From Chryseobacterium indologenes (lineage in GTDB: Bacteria; Bacteroidota; Bacteroidia; Flavobacteriales; Weeksellaceae): a stretch of 37,688 nt of DNA. The stretch covers positions 1 to 37,688 of the forward strand of contig LAZY01000026.1 in the NCBI GenBank assembly GCA_001013295.1, read 5' to 3'. Both the position numbers and the translations under genes were made by a program. The notes below the pieces were generated by a model. The model ran no database searches. It was not told the DNA's origin and worked only from the letters and a program-made list of their open reading frames with translations. Of this stretch, positions 20,021-28,477 are shown piece after piece (the first letter of the stretch is position 1; each line of letters starts with the position of its first letter).

Positions 20021-21226
20021 CTAACTCAACTCAAAAAGTGTAATCTCCGGTAATACCCCAACTCTTCCAGGATAACCCAATACCCCAAATCCTCTGTTTA
20101 CATACAATAGTTTTCCTTCACTTTCGTAAAGGTCTGCCCATTTTGGATAGCGGTACTGAACGGGTGACCATTTTACATTTTTAAGATCCAAACCAAATTG
20201 CATTCCGTGCGTATGACCTGATAGGGTCAGATGAATGTTACCCGGGTGTTTTTTCACCACATAATCAAAATGAGTTGGGTCATGGCTCATTAAGATTTTT
20301 GTTGCAGATTCCGGAACTCCTTTTAAAGCATCGTCAATTTTGCCAAACTGAGGGAAAGGTTTTAATCCCCAGTTTTCTACCCCAAGTATATAGAGTTTTT
20401 CTCCGTTCCTTTCGATAATTCTGTGCTCGTTTCTCAGCATATCAAACCCAGCTTGTTTTTCGTAATCGATCAGGGTGTTAAGGTTCTTTCTCTTGGCTTC
20501 CGGAGAATCCCAGGTTACATAGTCTGCATAATCGTGGTTTCCTAAGACTGCAAATTTGCCATCTTTTGCTTTGATCTGTGAAAACAAAGGAATGAACGGT
20601 TTGAATTCCTCGGCTACATTATTCACCATATCTCCGGTGAATAGGACAAGATCTGGTTTCTGTTCGTTGATCAGATCAACAGCGTGCTGCAGTTTACTAG
20701 GATCAGAGAAGCTTCCGCTATGTACATCGGAAATCTGGATTACCTTGTAGCCTTTAAAGCTTTGAGGCAGATTAGGGAACTTTACTTTTATCTTTCTTAC
20801 CTTGTGGCGGTATTTTCCGAATGTGATTCCGTCGATAAAAAGAGCTGAAAGAACACCGCTCATTCCAAGTCCTAGAAGACTCAGGAACTTCCTCCTTTCC
20901 GGAAAGAAATTTTCCGAGGGTTTTGCGAAACCGGCCAGGTAACCTCCGATTCTGACCATGTCATCAATCAGTAAGAATAAAACCACAAATATTTTAGGGA
21001 GAATAAAGATCAGGAATAATGAAATCATAATCTGTGCCCTTACCATGCTCCTGTCTGATCTTTGGTAATGGGTGACTTCATAGGCAAAAATTCCATATAC
21101 AATTAAAGAGATGACCCAATAGCCGATTCTTATCCAGGAATTATCGGTAAGCGTTCTGATGGCCTGATAAATATATACTTCCAGAAAAAGGAAGATTCCA
21201 GCGATGATTAAAAAATTCTTTTGCAT
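20021..21226 (-). CDS. Membrane-anchored metallophosphoesterase (YkuE/YaeI-like)
   Basis: The 401-residue protein has about four N-terminal membrane helices (residues about 3-120) followed by a calcineurin-like phosphoesterase domain. The metal-binding blocks are all present: ISDVHSG (DxH), LFTGDMVNN (GD), LGNHDYAD (GNHD), MSHDPTHFD, and SGHTHGMQFG (GHTH). The YkuE/YaeI group includes phosphodiesterases acting on membrane lipids, including UDP-diacylglucosamine hydrolases in some bacteria; the substrate here is not determinable. The gene lies 64 bases downstream of the KAS III gene, with a terminator between them. Confidence 0.88.
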   Translation of the reverse strand: MQKNFLIIAGIFLFLEVYIYQAIRTLTDNSWIRIGYWVISLIVYGIFAYEVTHYQRSDRSMVRAQIMISLFLIFILPKIFVVLFLLIDDMVRIGGYLAGFAKPSENFFPERRKFLSLLGLGMSGVLSALFIDGITFGKYRHKVRKIKVKFPNLPQSFKGYKVIQISDVHSGSFSDPSKLQHAVDLINEQKPDLVLFTGDMVNNVAEEFKPFIPLFSQIKAKDGKFAVLGNHDYADYVTWDSPEAKRKNLNTLIDYEKQAGFDMLRNEHRIIERNGEKLYILGVENWGLKPFPQFGKIDDALKGVPESATKILMSHDPTHFDYVVKKHPGNIHLTLSGHTHGMQFGLDLKNVKWSPVQYRYPKWADLYESEGKLLYVNRGFGVLGYPGRVGVLPEITLFELS

Positions 21227-21237
21227 GTCTGATCAAA

Positions 21238-21269
21238 AAAAGCACAAAGAATAACTTCCCTGTGCTTTT
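21238..21269 (-). terminator. Terminator after the KAS III-family gene
   Basis: AAAAGCACA (21238-21246) pairs with TGTGCTTTT (21261-21269). The minus-strand product is followed by a T run (complement of the A run at 21235-21241). Confidence 0.65.
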
Positions 21270-21290
21270 ATATTTTAAATGGTTTAAATA

Positions 21291-22364
21291 TTATTTCTTA
21301 GGAAATCTGTAAACGATAGCATTGATGTTCATTCCGGCACCTACCGAAGTCATCACAATGTTACCATTATCTTTAAACGTTTGACCCTCCATTTTTCCTT
21401 TAATTATTAAATCATACATCGTAGGAATGGTTGCTACAGAGGTATTCCCAAGGTCCTGAATGGTCATTGGAGAGATCGCATGATCATATTCTTTCACATC
21501 ATAAAGCCTGTGAAGCCTCTCGATCATAGCGTAATCCATTTTAGCGTTGGCCTGGTGAATTAAGATTTTGTCTATATCTTCAATAGAAAGACCTGCATCT
21601 GTAATGGTGTCTTTAATCGCAACCGGTACGTTTTTAAGAGCGTATTCGTAGATTTTTCTACCTAACATTCTTACATAAAGACGTTTTTGATCTACTTCTT
21701 TGTTGATAGAAGGTTGGTTTTCAAGGTAGTTCAGTTCAGGGCCATTGTCACAAATCGTGTTGTGGGCGATAATTCCTACATTTTCTTCATCTGTAGCCTT
21801 TACTACTACTGCTCCGGCACCATCAGCAAAGATCATTCTGTTTCTGTCATGCGGATCTGTTACACGGCTTAAAGTTTCAGCTCCGATAACAAGGATTGTT
21901 TTGGCAACTTTAGCTTTGATAAGGTTGTCGGCTAAAATCATACCTTCCACCCATCCCGGACATCCGAAAATCATGTCATACGTTACACATTTTCTGTTTT
22001 TAATGCCCAGTTTATTCTTTACTCTTGCAGCCATTGTCGGCATGAAATCGGCATATCCGTTTTCAGTAACTTCCCCGAAATTGCTTGCGTAGATAATATA
22101 ATCCAGTTCTTCGCCGTCTACTTTTGCATCCTCAAGGGCAATTTTTGCGGCTTCATATCCGATTTGTGAATTGGAAAGATCATATTCAATGAATCTCCTG
22201 TTTTCGATTTCTGTAATTTCTACAAATTTCGCAATAGTTTCTTCCACAGGCTTTTCAATCTTTACACCATCCTCTGTGTAGAACTCGGAATTCATGAAAT
22301 AATCCCTACCAATAACTCTGTTCGGAATATAAGATCCAGAGCCAATAATGATCGTATTCGGCAT
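21291..22364 (-). CDS. Beta-ketoacyl-ACP synthase III-family protein
   Basis: This 357-residue thiolase-fold enzyme has the KAS III catalytic triad in order: Cys135 in FGCPGW, His270 in IHQAN and Asn307 in GNTSVATIP. It would condense an acyl-CoA or acyl starter with a malonyl-ACP-type extender in the cytoplasm. The length and the insertion after the first strand (YFMNSEFYTEDGVKIEKP) are longer than E. coli FabH (about 317 residues). It may therefore be a specialised KAS III for branched, aryl-polyene or other lipids rather than the housekeeping FabH. No other fatty-acid or flexirubin genes are adjacent. It is divergent from the gene at 22466. Confidence 0.87.
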   Translation of the reverse strand: MPNTIIIGSGSYIPNRVIGRDYFMNSEFYTEDGVKIEKPVEETIAKFVEITEIENRRFIEYDLSNSQIGYEAAKIALEDAKVDGEELDYIIYASNFGEVTENGYADFMPTMAARVKNKLGIKNRKCVTYDMIFGCPGWVEGMILADNLIKAKVAKTILVIGAETLSRVTDPHDRNRMIFADGAGAVVVKATDEENVGIIAHNTICDNGPELNYLENQPSINKEVDQKRLYVRMLGRKIYEYALKNVPVAIKDTITDAGLSIEDIDKILIHQANAKMDYAMIERLHRLYDVKEYDHAISPMTIQDLGNTSVATIPTMYDLIIKGKMEGQTFKDNGNIVMTSVGAGMNINAIVYRFPKK

Positions 22365-22390
22365 TCGTTTATATGATTTTTTTAAAGTTG

Positions 22391-22398
22391 CAAAGTTA
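22391..22398 (-). promoter_or_regulatory. TAnnTTTG -7 box for the KAS III gene
   Basis: The minus strand reads TAACTTTG 27 bases upstream of the start codon. It is divergent from, and 38 bases away from, a second such box on the plus strand. Confidence 0.5.
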
Positions 22399-22435
22399 AT
22401 AATTAATATTAATAACGGAGAATTAAAAATATTAT

Positions 22436-22443
22436 TAAATTTG
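22436..22443 (+). promoter_or_regulatory. TAnnTTTG -7 box for the 22466 operon
   Basis: TAAATTTG lies 22 bases before the ATG at 22466, facing away from the KAS III box. The short divergent intergenic region therefore carries two back-to-back promoters. Confidence 0.5.
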
Positions 22444-22465
22444 CAAAAATTGTACTTTACAATCT

Positions 22466-23035
22466 ATGAAAAACAATCCATCCTTAAAAGGCTTACTCAT
22501 TGCAGTTGTGGCGTTTATCGGTGCCTTTGGGATCTACTTCCTTTTTTTAGCCAAGAAGAATTATTATGTTGTAGATAATCCTACCCCGAATACGTATTAC
22601 TTTAAAATCAATAACGGTTCAGAAGGAATCATTTCAGCGGGGCAGTACGTTCATGTGGATCTGAAGAAAGGGAAAAACTCTATTCAGGTTTTCGATCAGA
22701 ATAAGAAAATGCTTTATGATTCGGCATTTGAAGTGAACAAACTTCGCGGTCTGCTCAATATTGCGCATCAGGATTATTATGTAAACGATCAGTATTATGG
22801 GTACAACCTTAAAAAAGATTCCTTACTGATGGCGCTTGATAGAACTGTAATTGATGGAAAGCAATATTACGGGGGAGCACAGCGTTTTAATAAGCTTTAC
22901 ACAGAAGACTTTTATTATAATGTAGATGAAGATTACGATAAAGTAATCAAAAACATTCAGAAAGTGGAATCAAGATCAAAGATCTTCAGAAAGCAGGATT
23001 ACCTAAATTATTATAAAGAATATTACAAGTTTTAA
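22466..23035 (+). CDS. Membrane-anchored hypothetical protein upstream of menaquinone methyltransferase
   Basis: The 189-residue protein has one N-terminal membrane segment (about residues 8-28, GLLIAVVAFIGAFGIYFLFL) followed by a Tyr/Lys-rich domain that should lie in the periplasm. The first part of that domain (YYFKINNGSEGIISAGQYVHVDLKKGKNSIQVFD) looks like a small beta-sandwich. I do not recognise a named family. The stop at 23035 lies 3 bases before the TTG start of the methyltransferase gene, so the two are almost certainly in one operon with porT. A link to envelope or T9SS function is only suggested by this position. Confidence 0.72.
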   Translation: MKNNPSLKGLLIAVVAFIGAFGIYFLFLAKKNYYVVDNPTPNTYYFKINNGSEGIISAGQYVHVDLKKGKNSIQVFDQNKKMLYDSAFEVNKLRGLLNIAHQDYYVNDQYYGYNLKKDSLLMALDRTVIDGKQYYGGAQRFNKLYTEDFYYNVDEDYDKVIKNIQKVESRSKIFRKQDYLNYYKEYYKF

Positions 23036-23038
23036 GTT

Positions 23039-23770
23039 TTGACAAAAGATATTACCAAAGTTACGCCTTACAACTCTGAGGCTACAAAGAAGAGCCAGGT
23101 AGAGGATATGTTCGACAATATTGCACCGAAGTATGACCTTCTGAACCATGTCCTGTCCATGAAAATTGACGTTTTATGGAGAAATAAACTGGTAAGATGG
23201 ATGAAAAATGACAATCCGCAGGAAGTGCTGGATGTGGCTACAGGAACGGGAGATCTGGCAATTACCATTGAAAAAGGAACCGGTTCTAAGGTTGTTGGTT
23301 TAGATTTATCACAACAAATGCTGAATGTTGGCGTTATTAAAATAAAAAAACTTAAATTAGACGGCAAAATTTCCATGCAAAAAGGAGATGCAGAAAATTT
23401 ACCTTTCGAGGACAATAGATTTGATGCTGTTTCCGTTGCATTTGGAGTGAGGAATTTTGAAAACCTTACCAAAGGTTTGGCAGAATTAAGAAGAGTAGTT
23501 AAAGATAACAAGAGTGTTTATATACTGGAGTTTTCAAAGGTTGAGGGGTTTATGGGGCCATTTTATATGTTTTATTTCAAAAATATATTGCCTGCCATAG
23601 GCAGACTGGTTTCCAAAGATAATAGGGCGTATACATACCTTCCGGATTCTGTAAATGCTTTTCCTTTCGGGGAGAAGATGAAGCAAATTCTTTTAGATAC
23701 GGGATTTAAGAAAGTAGAATATAAAAAACTAAGTTTAGGTATAGCCACAATTTATAAAGCAACAAAGTAA
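23039..23770 (+). CDS. ubiE: Demethylmenaquinone methyltransferase (UbiE/MenG)
   Basis: The 243-residue class I SAM-dependent methyltransferase catalyses the last step of menaquinone synthesis, C-methylation of demethylmenaquinone. It starts with TTG (MTKDITKVTPYNSEATKKSQVEDMFDNIA), 3 bases after the upstream stop; no in-frame ATG precedes the family-conserved VEDMFDNIAPKYD. The UbiE signatures are YDLLNHVLS, the SAM-binding motif VLDVATGTGDLAI, DAVSVAFGVRNFENL, LEFSKVEG and PFGEKMKQIL. It is followed 3 bases later by porT, an arrangement typical of Flavobacteriia. Confidence 0.94.
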   Translation: MTKDITKVTPYNSEATKKSQVEDMFDNIAPKYDLLNHVLSMKIDVLWRNKLVRWMKNDNPQEVLDVATGTGDLAITIEKGTGSKVVGLDLSQQMLNVGVIKIKKLKLDGKISMQKGDAENLPFEDNRFDAVSVAFGVRNFENLTKGLAELRRVVKDNKSVYILEFSKVEGFMGPFYMFYFKNILPAIGRLVSKDNRAYTYLPDSVNAFPFGEKMKQILLDTGFKKVEYKKLSLGIATIYKATK

Positions 23771-23773
23771 CCT

Positions 23774-24556
23774 ATGAATAAATTTCTATTAAAAGCACTG
23801 GTTTTAACCTCAGTAAATGTTGCCATTTTTGCAAATGCGCAATTCAGAACCCGAAACAGAATGGATAAGTTGGAAGATTTCGACGAACAGAAATTCAGTT
23901 GGGGGTTTTATTTGAACGGGAACAGACTGGATTACCGCATCGTACTGCACCCCAAATATGGGATGAACGAAAATGAAAATCTTGTAACCTCTAAGGAAAG
24001 TTATAGTTTCGGTGCCGGGCTGATTGCAAAATGGAGACTGAACGACTATCTTGATTTAAGAATAGAACCGGGTTTACAGTTTGCTCAAAGACAGTTGACT
24101 TTTAATACGCAATCTAATGACATCTATGCAGGTGGATCTCTGACGAATCCTCCTTTCATGCCATTCCCTTTACAGGACAAAGATAAAGTAAGAGAAATCA
24201 AATCTACACTGATTGATGTGCCTGTTCTTTTGGAACTTCATGGGCAGAGATGGTACAATTCAAGGCCTTATATTGCTGCTGGGGTAAACTATGTCGTAAA
24301 CCTGCAGTCTAATGCAACTTCTACCGATGATAATATGCAGGGGATTTTCAGATCTACAACACACAATTTTGCGTGGTCTGCAGAAATGGGAATCCAGTTT
24401 TATTTCAACAAATTTAAACTGACTCCGGGGATCAGAGGAACCTTCTTCATGAACAATGAGAAAGTAGCGGATAACGCCACTACACCTCCTTACTGGGCTT
24501 CTGCAGTCTCTACATTACAGACCAGAGCTGTGATGTTTGTTCTGAAATTTGAATAA
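23774..24556 (+). CDS. porT: Type IX secretion/gliding protein PorT (SprT-like) outer-membrane barrel
   Basis: The 260-residue protein has a signal peptide (residues about 1-23, ending ANAQ). The mature part resembles an outer-membrane beta-barrel: alternating polar and hydrophobic strands such as FSWGFYLNGNRLDYRIVL, SFGAGLIAKWRLNDYLDLRIEPGLQF and FAWSAEMGIQFYFNKFKLTPGIRG, ending with FVLKFE, an aromatic C-terminus. PorT/SprT is required for the type IX secretion system, which exports the two sorting-domain proteins in this window. The call rests on the barrel pattern and on its position directly after ubiE, as in related genomes. Other porin-family (PorT-domain) proteins exist, so generic PorT-like is the fallback. 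Confidence 0.85.
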   Translation: MNKFLLKALVLTSVNVAIFANAQFRTRNRMDKLEDFDEQKFSWGFYLNGNRLDYRIVLHPKYGMNENENLVTSKESYSFGAGLIAKWRLNDYLDLRIEPGLQFAQRQLTFNTQSNDIYAGGSLTNPPFMPFPLQDKDKVREIKSTLIDVPVLLELHGQRWYNSRPYIAAGVNYVVNLQSNATSTDDNMQGIFRSTTHNFAWSAEMGIQFYFNKFKLTPGIRGTFFMNNEKVADNATTPPYWASAVSTLQTRAVMFVLKFE

Positions 24557-24578
24557 GAAAATATCCGGTTAAAAATAC

Positions 24579-24604
24579 AAAGGAGGTGCTTCGGGACCTC
24601 CTTT
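24579..24604 (+). terminator. Terminator after porT
   Basis: AAAGGAGGT (24579-24587) pairs with ACCTCCTTT (24596-24604), followed by TTTG. It ends the 22466-24556 operon. Confidence 0.85.
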
Positions 24605-24638
24605 TTTGTTGGTATTTCAAAATATAGAGCGTTTTATT

Positions 24639-24668
24639 TTTGTTAGTGTTATTATTTTTTTATTTTTG
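24639..24668 (+). promoter_or_regulatory. Bacteroidota promoter for the coiled-coil/zapA operon
   Basis: TTTG (24639-24642), an 18-base spacer and TATTTTTG (24661-24668) match the TTTG-N17-20-TAnnTTTG consensus. Initiation would fall near 24675, about 20 bases before the ATG at 24696. This shows that the longer frame from TTG 24606, which reads like a membrane segment, is not the real start. Confidence 0.7.
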
Positions 24669-24695
24669 CTTCTAGTTAGAATATACAAACCTGAA

Positions 24696-24998
24696 ATGCT
24701 TCAAGATTTAGAAAACAATTTTTCAGAATTAGAGAGAAAAATTTCGACTCTGCAAAAGAACTATAAAAGTCTTACAGAAAACTTAGCAGAATTAAATATT
24801 GAGCACGAAGAGTTGAAGAAGAAGTATGATGAGGAGAAAAGAAGAAATCAGGTATTAGCAGAAGAACAAAAAAATATAAAACTTTATTCAGCAATATCAG
24901 GAAATCCTGAACACAATAGGTTAATGAAAAATCATATCAACAGATTGGTGAAAGAAATTGATTTCTGTATTGCGCAGCTTCAAAACAGTGGATTATAA
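24696..24998 (+). CDS. Short coiled-coil protein coupled to zapA
   Basis: From ATG 24696 this is a 100-residue soluble protein (MLQDLENNFSELERKI...). Residues about 3-70 are heptad-patterned, Lys/Glu-rich coiled coil, with a short C-terminal helix (LMKNHINRLVKEIDFCIAQLQ). The longer frame from TTG 24606 would put a hydrophobic stretch in front, but it begins in the porT terminator and spans the promoter. The stop codon overlaps the zapA start (TAATG), so translation is coupled. The size, coiled coil and partner recall ZapB of gammaproteobacteria, a ZapA-binding coiled-coil division protein. Homology is not claimed; a similar role is an inference. Confidence 0.75.
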   Translation: MLQDLENNFSELERKISTLQKNYKSLTENLAELNIEHEELKKKYDEEKRRNQVLAEEQKNIKLYSAISGNPEHNRLMKNHINRLVKEIDFCIAQLQNSGL

Positions 24999-25285
24999 TG
25001 GAGGTAAGGAGAATAACCGTCAACATTGCAGGAAGAGTATATCCGCTGAACGTACCGGCAGCAGAGGAAGAAACTTTGCGTAAAGTAGGGAAGCAGATTG
25101 AAAATATGATTAAAGATTTTGAACAGAATTTCGATGTAAGAGATAAACAGGATGCTTTAGCAATGTGTGCCCTGAAACTGGGAACCAATGCAGAAGTAGT
25201 ATCTCTTAACTATGAGAAAAATATTAATTCAACCAACGAAAGATTACAACAGATCAATCAATCGTTGAATGAAATCGGGAAATAG
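24998..25285 (+). CDS. zapA: Cell division protein ZapA
   Basis: The 95-residue protein has the ZapA layout: an N-terminal beta hairpin (VRRITVNIAGRVYPLNVPAAEEETLRKVGKQI), then a helix with DKQDALAMCALKLGTNA and a C-terminal coiled coil. ZapA binds and bundles FtsZ filaments at mid-cell. The ATG overlaps the previous stop by one base. The gene is followed by a 6S RNA and RNase Y; the zapA-6S order is found in many bacteria. Confidence 0.9.
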   Translation: MEVRRITVNIAGRVYPLNVPAAEEETLRKVGKQIENMIKDFEQNFDVRDKQDALAMCALKLGTNAEVVSLNYEKNINSTNERLQQINQSLNEIGK

Positions 25286-25296
25286 ATTTTTTTTCC

Positions 25297-25476
25297 TGAA
25301 CAGACTGCCTACAATAATTCTAACACATTAAAGGTAAACTCAACGCTAAACAATTACCGAACAAATGTCCGCTGAATGGCGTGCCGGTCTTCCGGATTAC
25401 AGACAGTGGAAATCAGTTCAAATCGTGTTGATTAGGAGTTTACTCTCAATCTCTGGATTATTGTGGGCTTTTTTAT
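25297..25476 (+). ncRNA. ssrS: 6S RNA (6S-Flavo type)
   Basis: The zapA-rny spacer can fold as a long, interrupted rod. The closing stem pairs 25307-25318 (GCCTACAATAAT) with 25457-25468 (ATTATTGTGGGC); an inner stem pairs 25333-25341 (GGTAAACTC) with 25436-25444; a terminal CCGG-TCTT-CCGG hairpin lies near 25385-25396. A T-rich tract follows at 25469-25480 and gives the 3' end. 6S RNA mimics an open promoter and binds RNA polymerase holoenzyme in stationary phase. The location after zapA and the size of about 170 nt support the call. Ends are approximate. A TAGATTTT box at 25283-25290 could be its -7 element. Confidence 0.8.
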
Positions 25477-25516
25477 TTTAAAAGGATATGAATACAATTA
25501 AAACTCAATATACATT

Positions 25517-27082
25517 ATGATAGAAGTTATAGTAGGTGTTGTTTGTTTGGTAATCGGAGCAGTAGCGGGACTATTTTTTTCCAAAAGCTCTCTGAATACT
25601 AAAGCAAAATTCATCATAGATGATGCTAAGAAAAATGCCGAAAACCTTATAGAAAAAGCTAACGTACAGGCTGAATCCATAAAGAAAGAAAAGAACCTTC
25701 AGGCTAAAGAAAAATTCCTGGAGCTGAAATCTCAGCACGATGCAGACATCCAGTCCCGTGAAAAGAAAATACAGGAGGTTGAAAAAAGAGCGAAGGAGAA
25801 GGAGCATAAATGGAATGACGAACTTAGCAAGGTAGGTAAACTTGAAAAAGATTTAGATAAGCAGATCGCTGATTATTCTAAAAAGAACGAGATCTTAGAA
25901 AGAAAACAGCAGGAATTGGATACAGCAACCGCAAAAAAGGTTGAAATTCTTGAAAAAATTTCTAATTATACAGCCGATGAGGCAAAAGCAGAATTGGTAG
26001 AAACCATGAGAGCTGAAGCTAAAACAAGAGCTCAGGCACACGTTCAGAGCATCATGGAAGAAGCTCAGATGAATGCTAAAAACGAAGCGAGAAAAATCGT
26101 TATCCAGACGATCCAGAGAATCGGAACCGAGCAGGCTATCGAAAACTCAGTATCTGTTTTCAATATTGAATCAGATGAAGTGAAAGGTAGAATCATCGGT
26201 AGAGAAGGGAGAAATATCCGCGCTTTAGAAGCAGTAACAGGAGTAGAAATTATTGTTGATGATACTCCGGAAGCGATCCTTCTTTCATGTTTCGATCCGG
26301 TAAGAAGAGAAATCGCAAGACTATCCCTTCACAGATTGGTTACCGATGGTAGAATTCACCCGGCAAGAATTGAAGAAGTGGTTGAAAAAACCAGAAAACA
26401 GATAGAGGAGGAGATCATTGAAGTAGGTAAGAGAACAATCATTGACTTAGGAATCCACGGATTACACCCGGAACTGATCAAGATTGTAGGGAGAATGAAG
26501 TACCGTTCTTCTTACGGACAAAACTTGCTACAGCACTCAAGAGAAGTTGCCAACATCGCTGCAACTATGGCTGCTGAACTGGGATTGAACGTAAAATTGG
26601 CTAAAAGAGCAGGTCTTTTACACGATATTGGTAAAGTTCCAGAACAGGAATCAGAATTGCCTCACGCTTTATTAGGTATGCAGTGGGCTGAGAAATACGG
26701 TGAAAATCCGGAAGTAGTAAACGCTATCGGTGCTCACCACGACGAAATTGAAATGAAGTCTTTATTATCTCCGATCATTCAGGTAGCCGATGCTATTTCA
26801 GGAGCAAGACCAGGAGCAAGAAGACAGGTATTGGAATCTTACATCCAGAGACTGAAAGACCTTGAATCTGCTGCATTAAGCTTTGACGGCGTATCCAGCG
26901 CTTATGCAATCCAGGCAGGTAGAGAGCTGAGAGTAATGGTAGAGAGCGGAAAAGTAAATGATGAAGTAGCTTCTCAGTTATCATACGACATCTCTGAAAA
27001 GATCCAGAACGAGCTGACTTATCCGGGACAGGTAAAAGTAACCGTAATCAGAGAGACAAGAGCCGTGAATATTGCAAGATAA
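25517..27082 (+). CDS. rny: Ribonuclease Y
   Basis: The 521-residue endoribonuclease initiates mRNA decay at the inner membrane. Residues about 1-21 form the membrane anchor ([18 protein letters not shown]), about 30-200 a long charged coiled coil, about 210-270 a KH RNA-binding domain ([15 protein letters not shown]), and about 335-430 an HD domain with the metal ligands His369-Asp370 in [10 protein letters not shown] and [10 protein letters not shown]. Length and domain order are typical, and no deletion is seen. A terminator follows. Confidence 0.95.
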   Translation: MIEVIVGVVCLVIGAVAGLFFSKSSLNTKAKFIIDDAKKNAENLIEKANVQAESIKKEKNLQAKEKFLELKSQHDADIQSREKKIQEVEKRAKEKEHKWNDELSKVGKLEKDLDKQIADYSKKNEILERKQQELDTATAKKVEILEKISNYTADEAKAELVETMRAEAKTRAQAHVQSIMEEAQMNAKNEARKIVIQTIQRIGTEQAIENSVSVFNIESDEVKGRIIGREGRNIRALEAVTGVEIIVDDTPEAILLSCFDPVRREIARLSLHRLVTDGRIHPARIEEVVEKTRKQIEEEIIEVGKRTIIDLGIHGLHPELIKIVGRMKYRSSYGQNLLQHSREVANIAATMAAELGLNVKLAKRAGLLHDIGKVPEQESELPHALLGMQWAEKYGENPEVVNAIGAHHDEIEMKSLLSPIIQVADAISGARPGARRQVLESYIQRLKDLESAALSFDGVSSAYAIQAGRELRVMVESGKVNDEVASQLSYDISEKIQNELTYPGQVKVTVIRETRAVNIAR

Positions 27083-27104
27083 TAATCGAATCAAGATATT
27101 TTAT

Positions 27105-27134
27105 AAAAACCTTTCAAGAAATTGAAAGGTTTTT
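27105..27134 (+). terminator. Terminator after rny
   Basis: AAAAACCTTTCA (27105-27116) pairs with TGAAAGGTTTTT (27123-27134), followed by a T-rich stretch. Confidence 0.88.
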
Positions 27135-27155
27135 TATTTTTATCAAAACTTAAAA

Positions 27156-28397
27156 ATGCAAGAACTATCCCTGTCTTCAAAACTGAAGTACATTTTCTCT
27201 ATTCCTGTTATCATTTCTGCCTTAGGCTATTTTGTAGATATTTATGACCTCCTTTTATTCGGAATTGTAAGAATTCCCAGTTTAAAAGCATTGGGACTCA
27301 ATCCGGATGCAGACGGTACTTTCATTCTGAACTGTCAGATGGTAGGGCTTCTCATTGGCGGTGTTTTCTGGGGAATTTTTGGAGACAAGAAAGGGCGACT
27401 TTCAGTACTTTTCGGTTCCATTCTGGTTTATTCACTTGCCAATATTGCCTGTGGCTTCCTGCCTTATTTTCCGAAAGAGCATTTAGTATATCAATATGCG
27501 GGTTTAAGGTTTATAGCAGGTGTAGGGTTAGCTGGAGAGCTTGGAGCCGGAATTACCCTGGTTTCTGAGAGTCTGCCAAAGAGTTTAAGAGCCATTGGAA
27601 CCTCCGTTGTGGCCGGTTTTGGATTGATGGGAGCAGTAGTGGCCCAATTAACGGTAGAATTAGCCGGAGGATGGAATATTTCCTATATCATCGGCGGTGT
27701 GATGGGGATCCTGTTATTATTACTCAGAATAAGTGTTTCCGAATCCGGAATTTATAAGAATATTGAGCATAAAAATGTCTCCAAAGGAAATTTTCTGTCC
27801 TTTTTTACCAATAAAGACCGATTGACAAGATATGTAAAATGTATTGCAGTAGGATTACCCACCTGGTATTGTATAGGGATTCTGGCTGTTTTAGCCAATC
27901 AATTTGCGCCTGAAATGGGCATAAAGGATCTCAACCCCGGAAAAGCAATTATGTGGGCCTACGTAGGGATTTCTGTGGGTGACCTGTTGAGTGGTTTTAT
28001 TTCCCATGCTTTAAAATCCCGTAAAATGGCAATCTTCTATATGCTGATCTTCACTTTAATCGGAGTAGCCATCATGTTGTTCGGAAATACCAATACAGAA
28101 ACAAAATATTATCTGTTCTGTGTATGGCTGGGCTTTGGAACTGGCTATTGGGCTATGTTTGTTACCCTGGCAGCAGAACAGTTTGGGACCAATATCAGAA
28201 ACACAGCAACTACAACGGTTCCGAATATAGTAAGAGGACTTGTTCCTGTCATGATCTTTGCTTTTGATTTTCTTAAAAACAGCTTCTCAGTAGTGGAAAG
28301 TGCAGCCATTGTAGGAATGGTGGTATTCGGACTTGCTTTTTATTCTGCACTTACGATTTCGGAAACCCACGACAAAGACCTTGAATTCACAGAATAA
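27156..28397 (+). CDS. MFS transporter, metabolite:H+ symporter-like
   Basis: The 413-residue inner-membrane carrier has about twelve predicted helices. The loop between helices 2 and 3 carries GDKKGRLSVLFGS (MFS motif A), and FIAGVGLAGELGAGITLVSESLPKSLR is the helix 4-5 signature of the sugar-porter/metabolite:H+ symporter branch. FGTNIRNTATTTVPN follows in the C-terminal half. The substrate cannot be told from sequence. It lies 80 bases upstream of the first GG-leader peptide gene on the same strand with no terminator seen between them, so read-through into the peptide gene is possible; a role in peptide export is not implied. Confidence 0.85.
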   Translation: MQELSLSSKLKYIFSIPVIISALGYFVDIYDLLLFGIVRIPSLKALGLNPDADGTFILNCQMVGLLIGGVFWGIFGDKKGRLSVLFGSILVYSLANIACGFLPYFPKEHLVYQYAGLRFIAGVGLAGELGAGITLVSESLPKSLRAIGTSVVAGFGLMGAVVAQLTVELAGGWNISYIIGGVMGILLLLLRISVSESGIYKNIEHKNVSKGNFLSFFTNKDRLTRYVKCIAVGLPTWYCIGILAVLANQFAPEMGIKDLNPGKAIMWAYVGISVGDLLSGFISHALKSRKMAIFYMLIFTLIGVAIMLFGNTNTETKYYLFCVWLGFGTGYWAMFVTLAAEQFGTNIRNTATTTVPNIVRGLVPVMIFAFDFLKNSFSVVESAAIVGMVVFGLAFYSALTISETHDKDLEFTE

Positions 28398-28446
28398 AAT
28401 AATTGTCAGCCATTTGCGTTTTAATAATATGAAAACAAACTGACTC

Positions 28447-28467
28447 AACTATATTGTTTAACCAAAA
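28447..28467 (+). promoter_or_regulatory. Shared 5' leader element, copy 1
   Basis: The sequence ACTATATTGTTTAA followed by CCAAAA lies 10 bases before the ATG of the first GG-leader peptide. A nearly identical 21-base element, with one change, precedes the second peptide gene at the same distance. It may act in translation control or as a conserved UTR. Confidence 0.6.
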
Positions 28468-28477
28468 TCAAATCATC

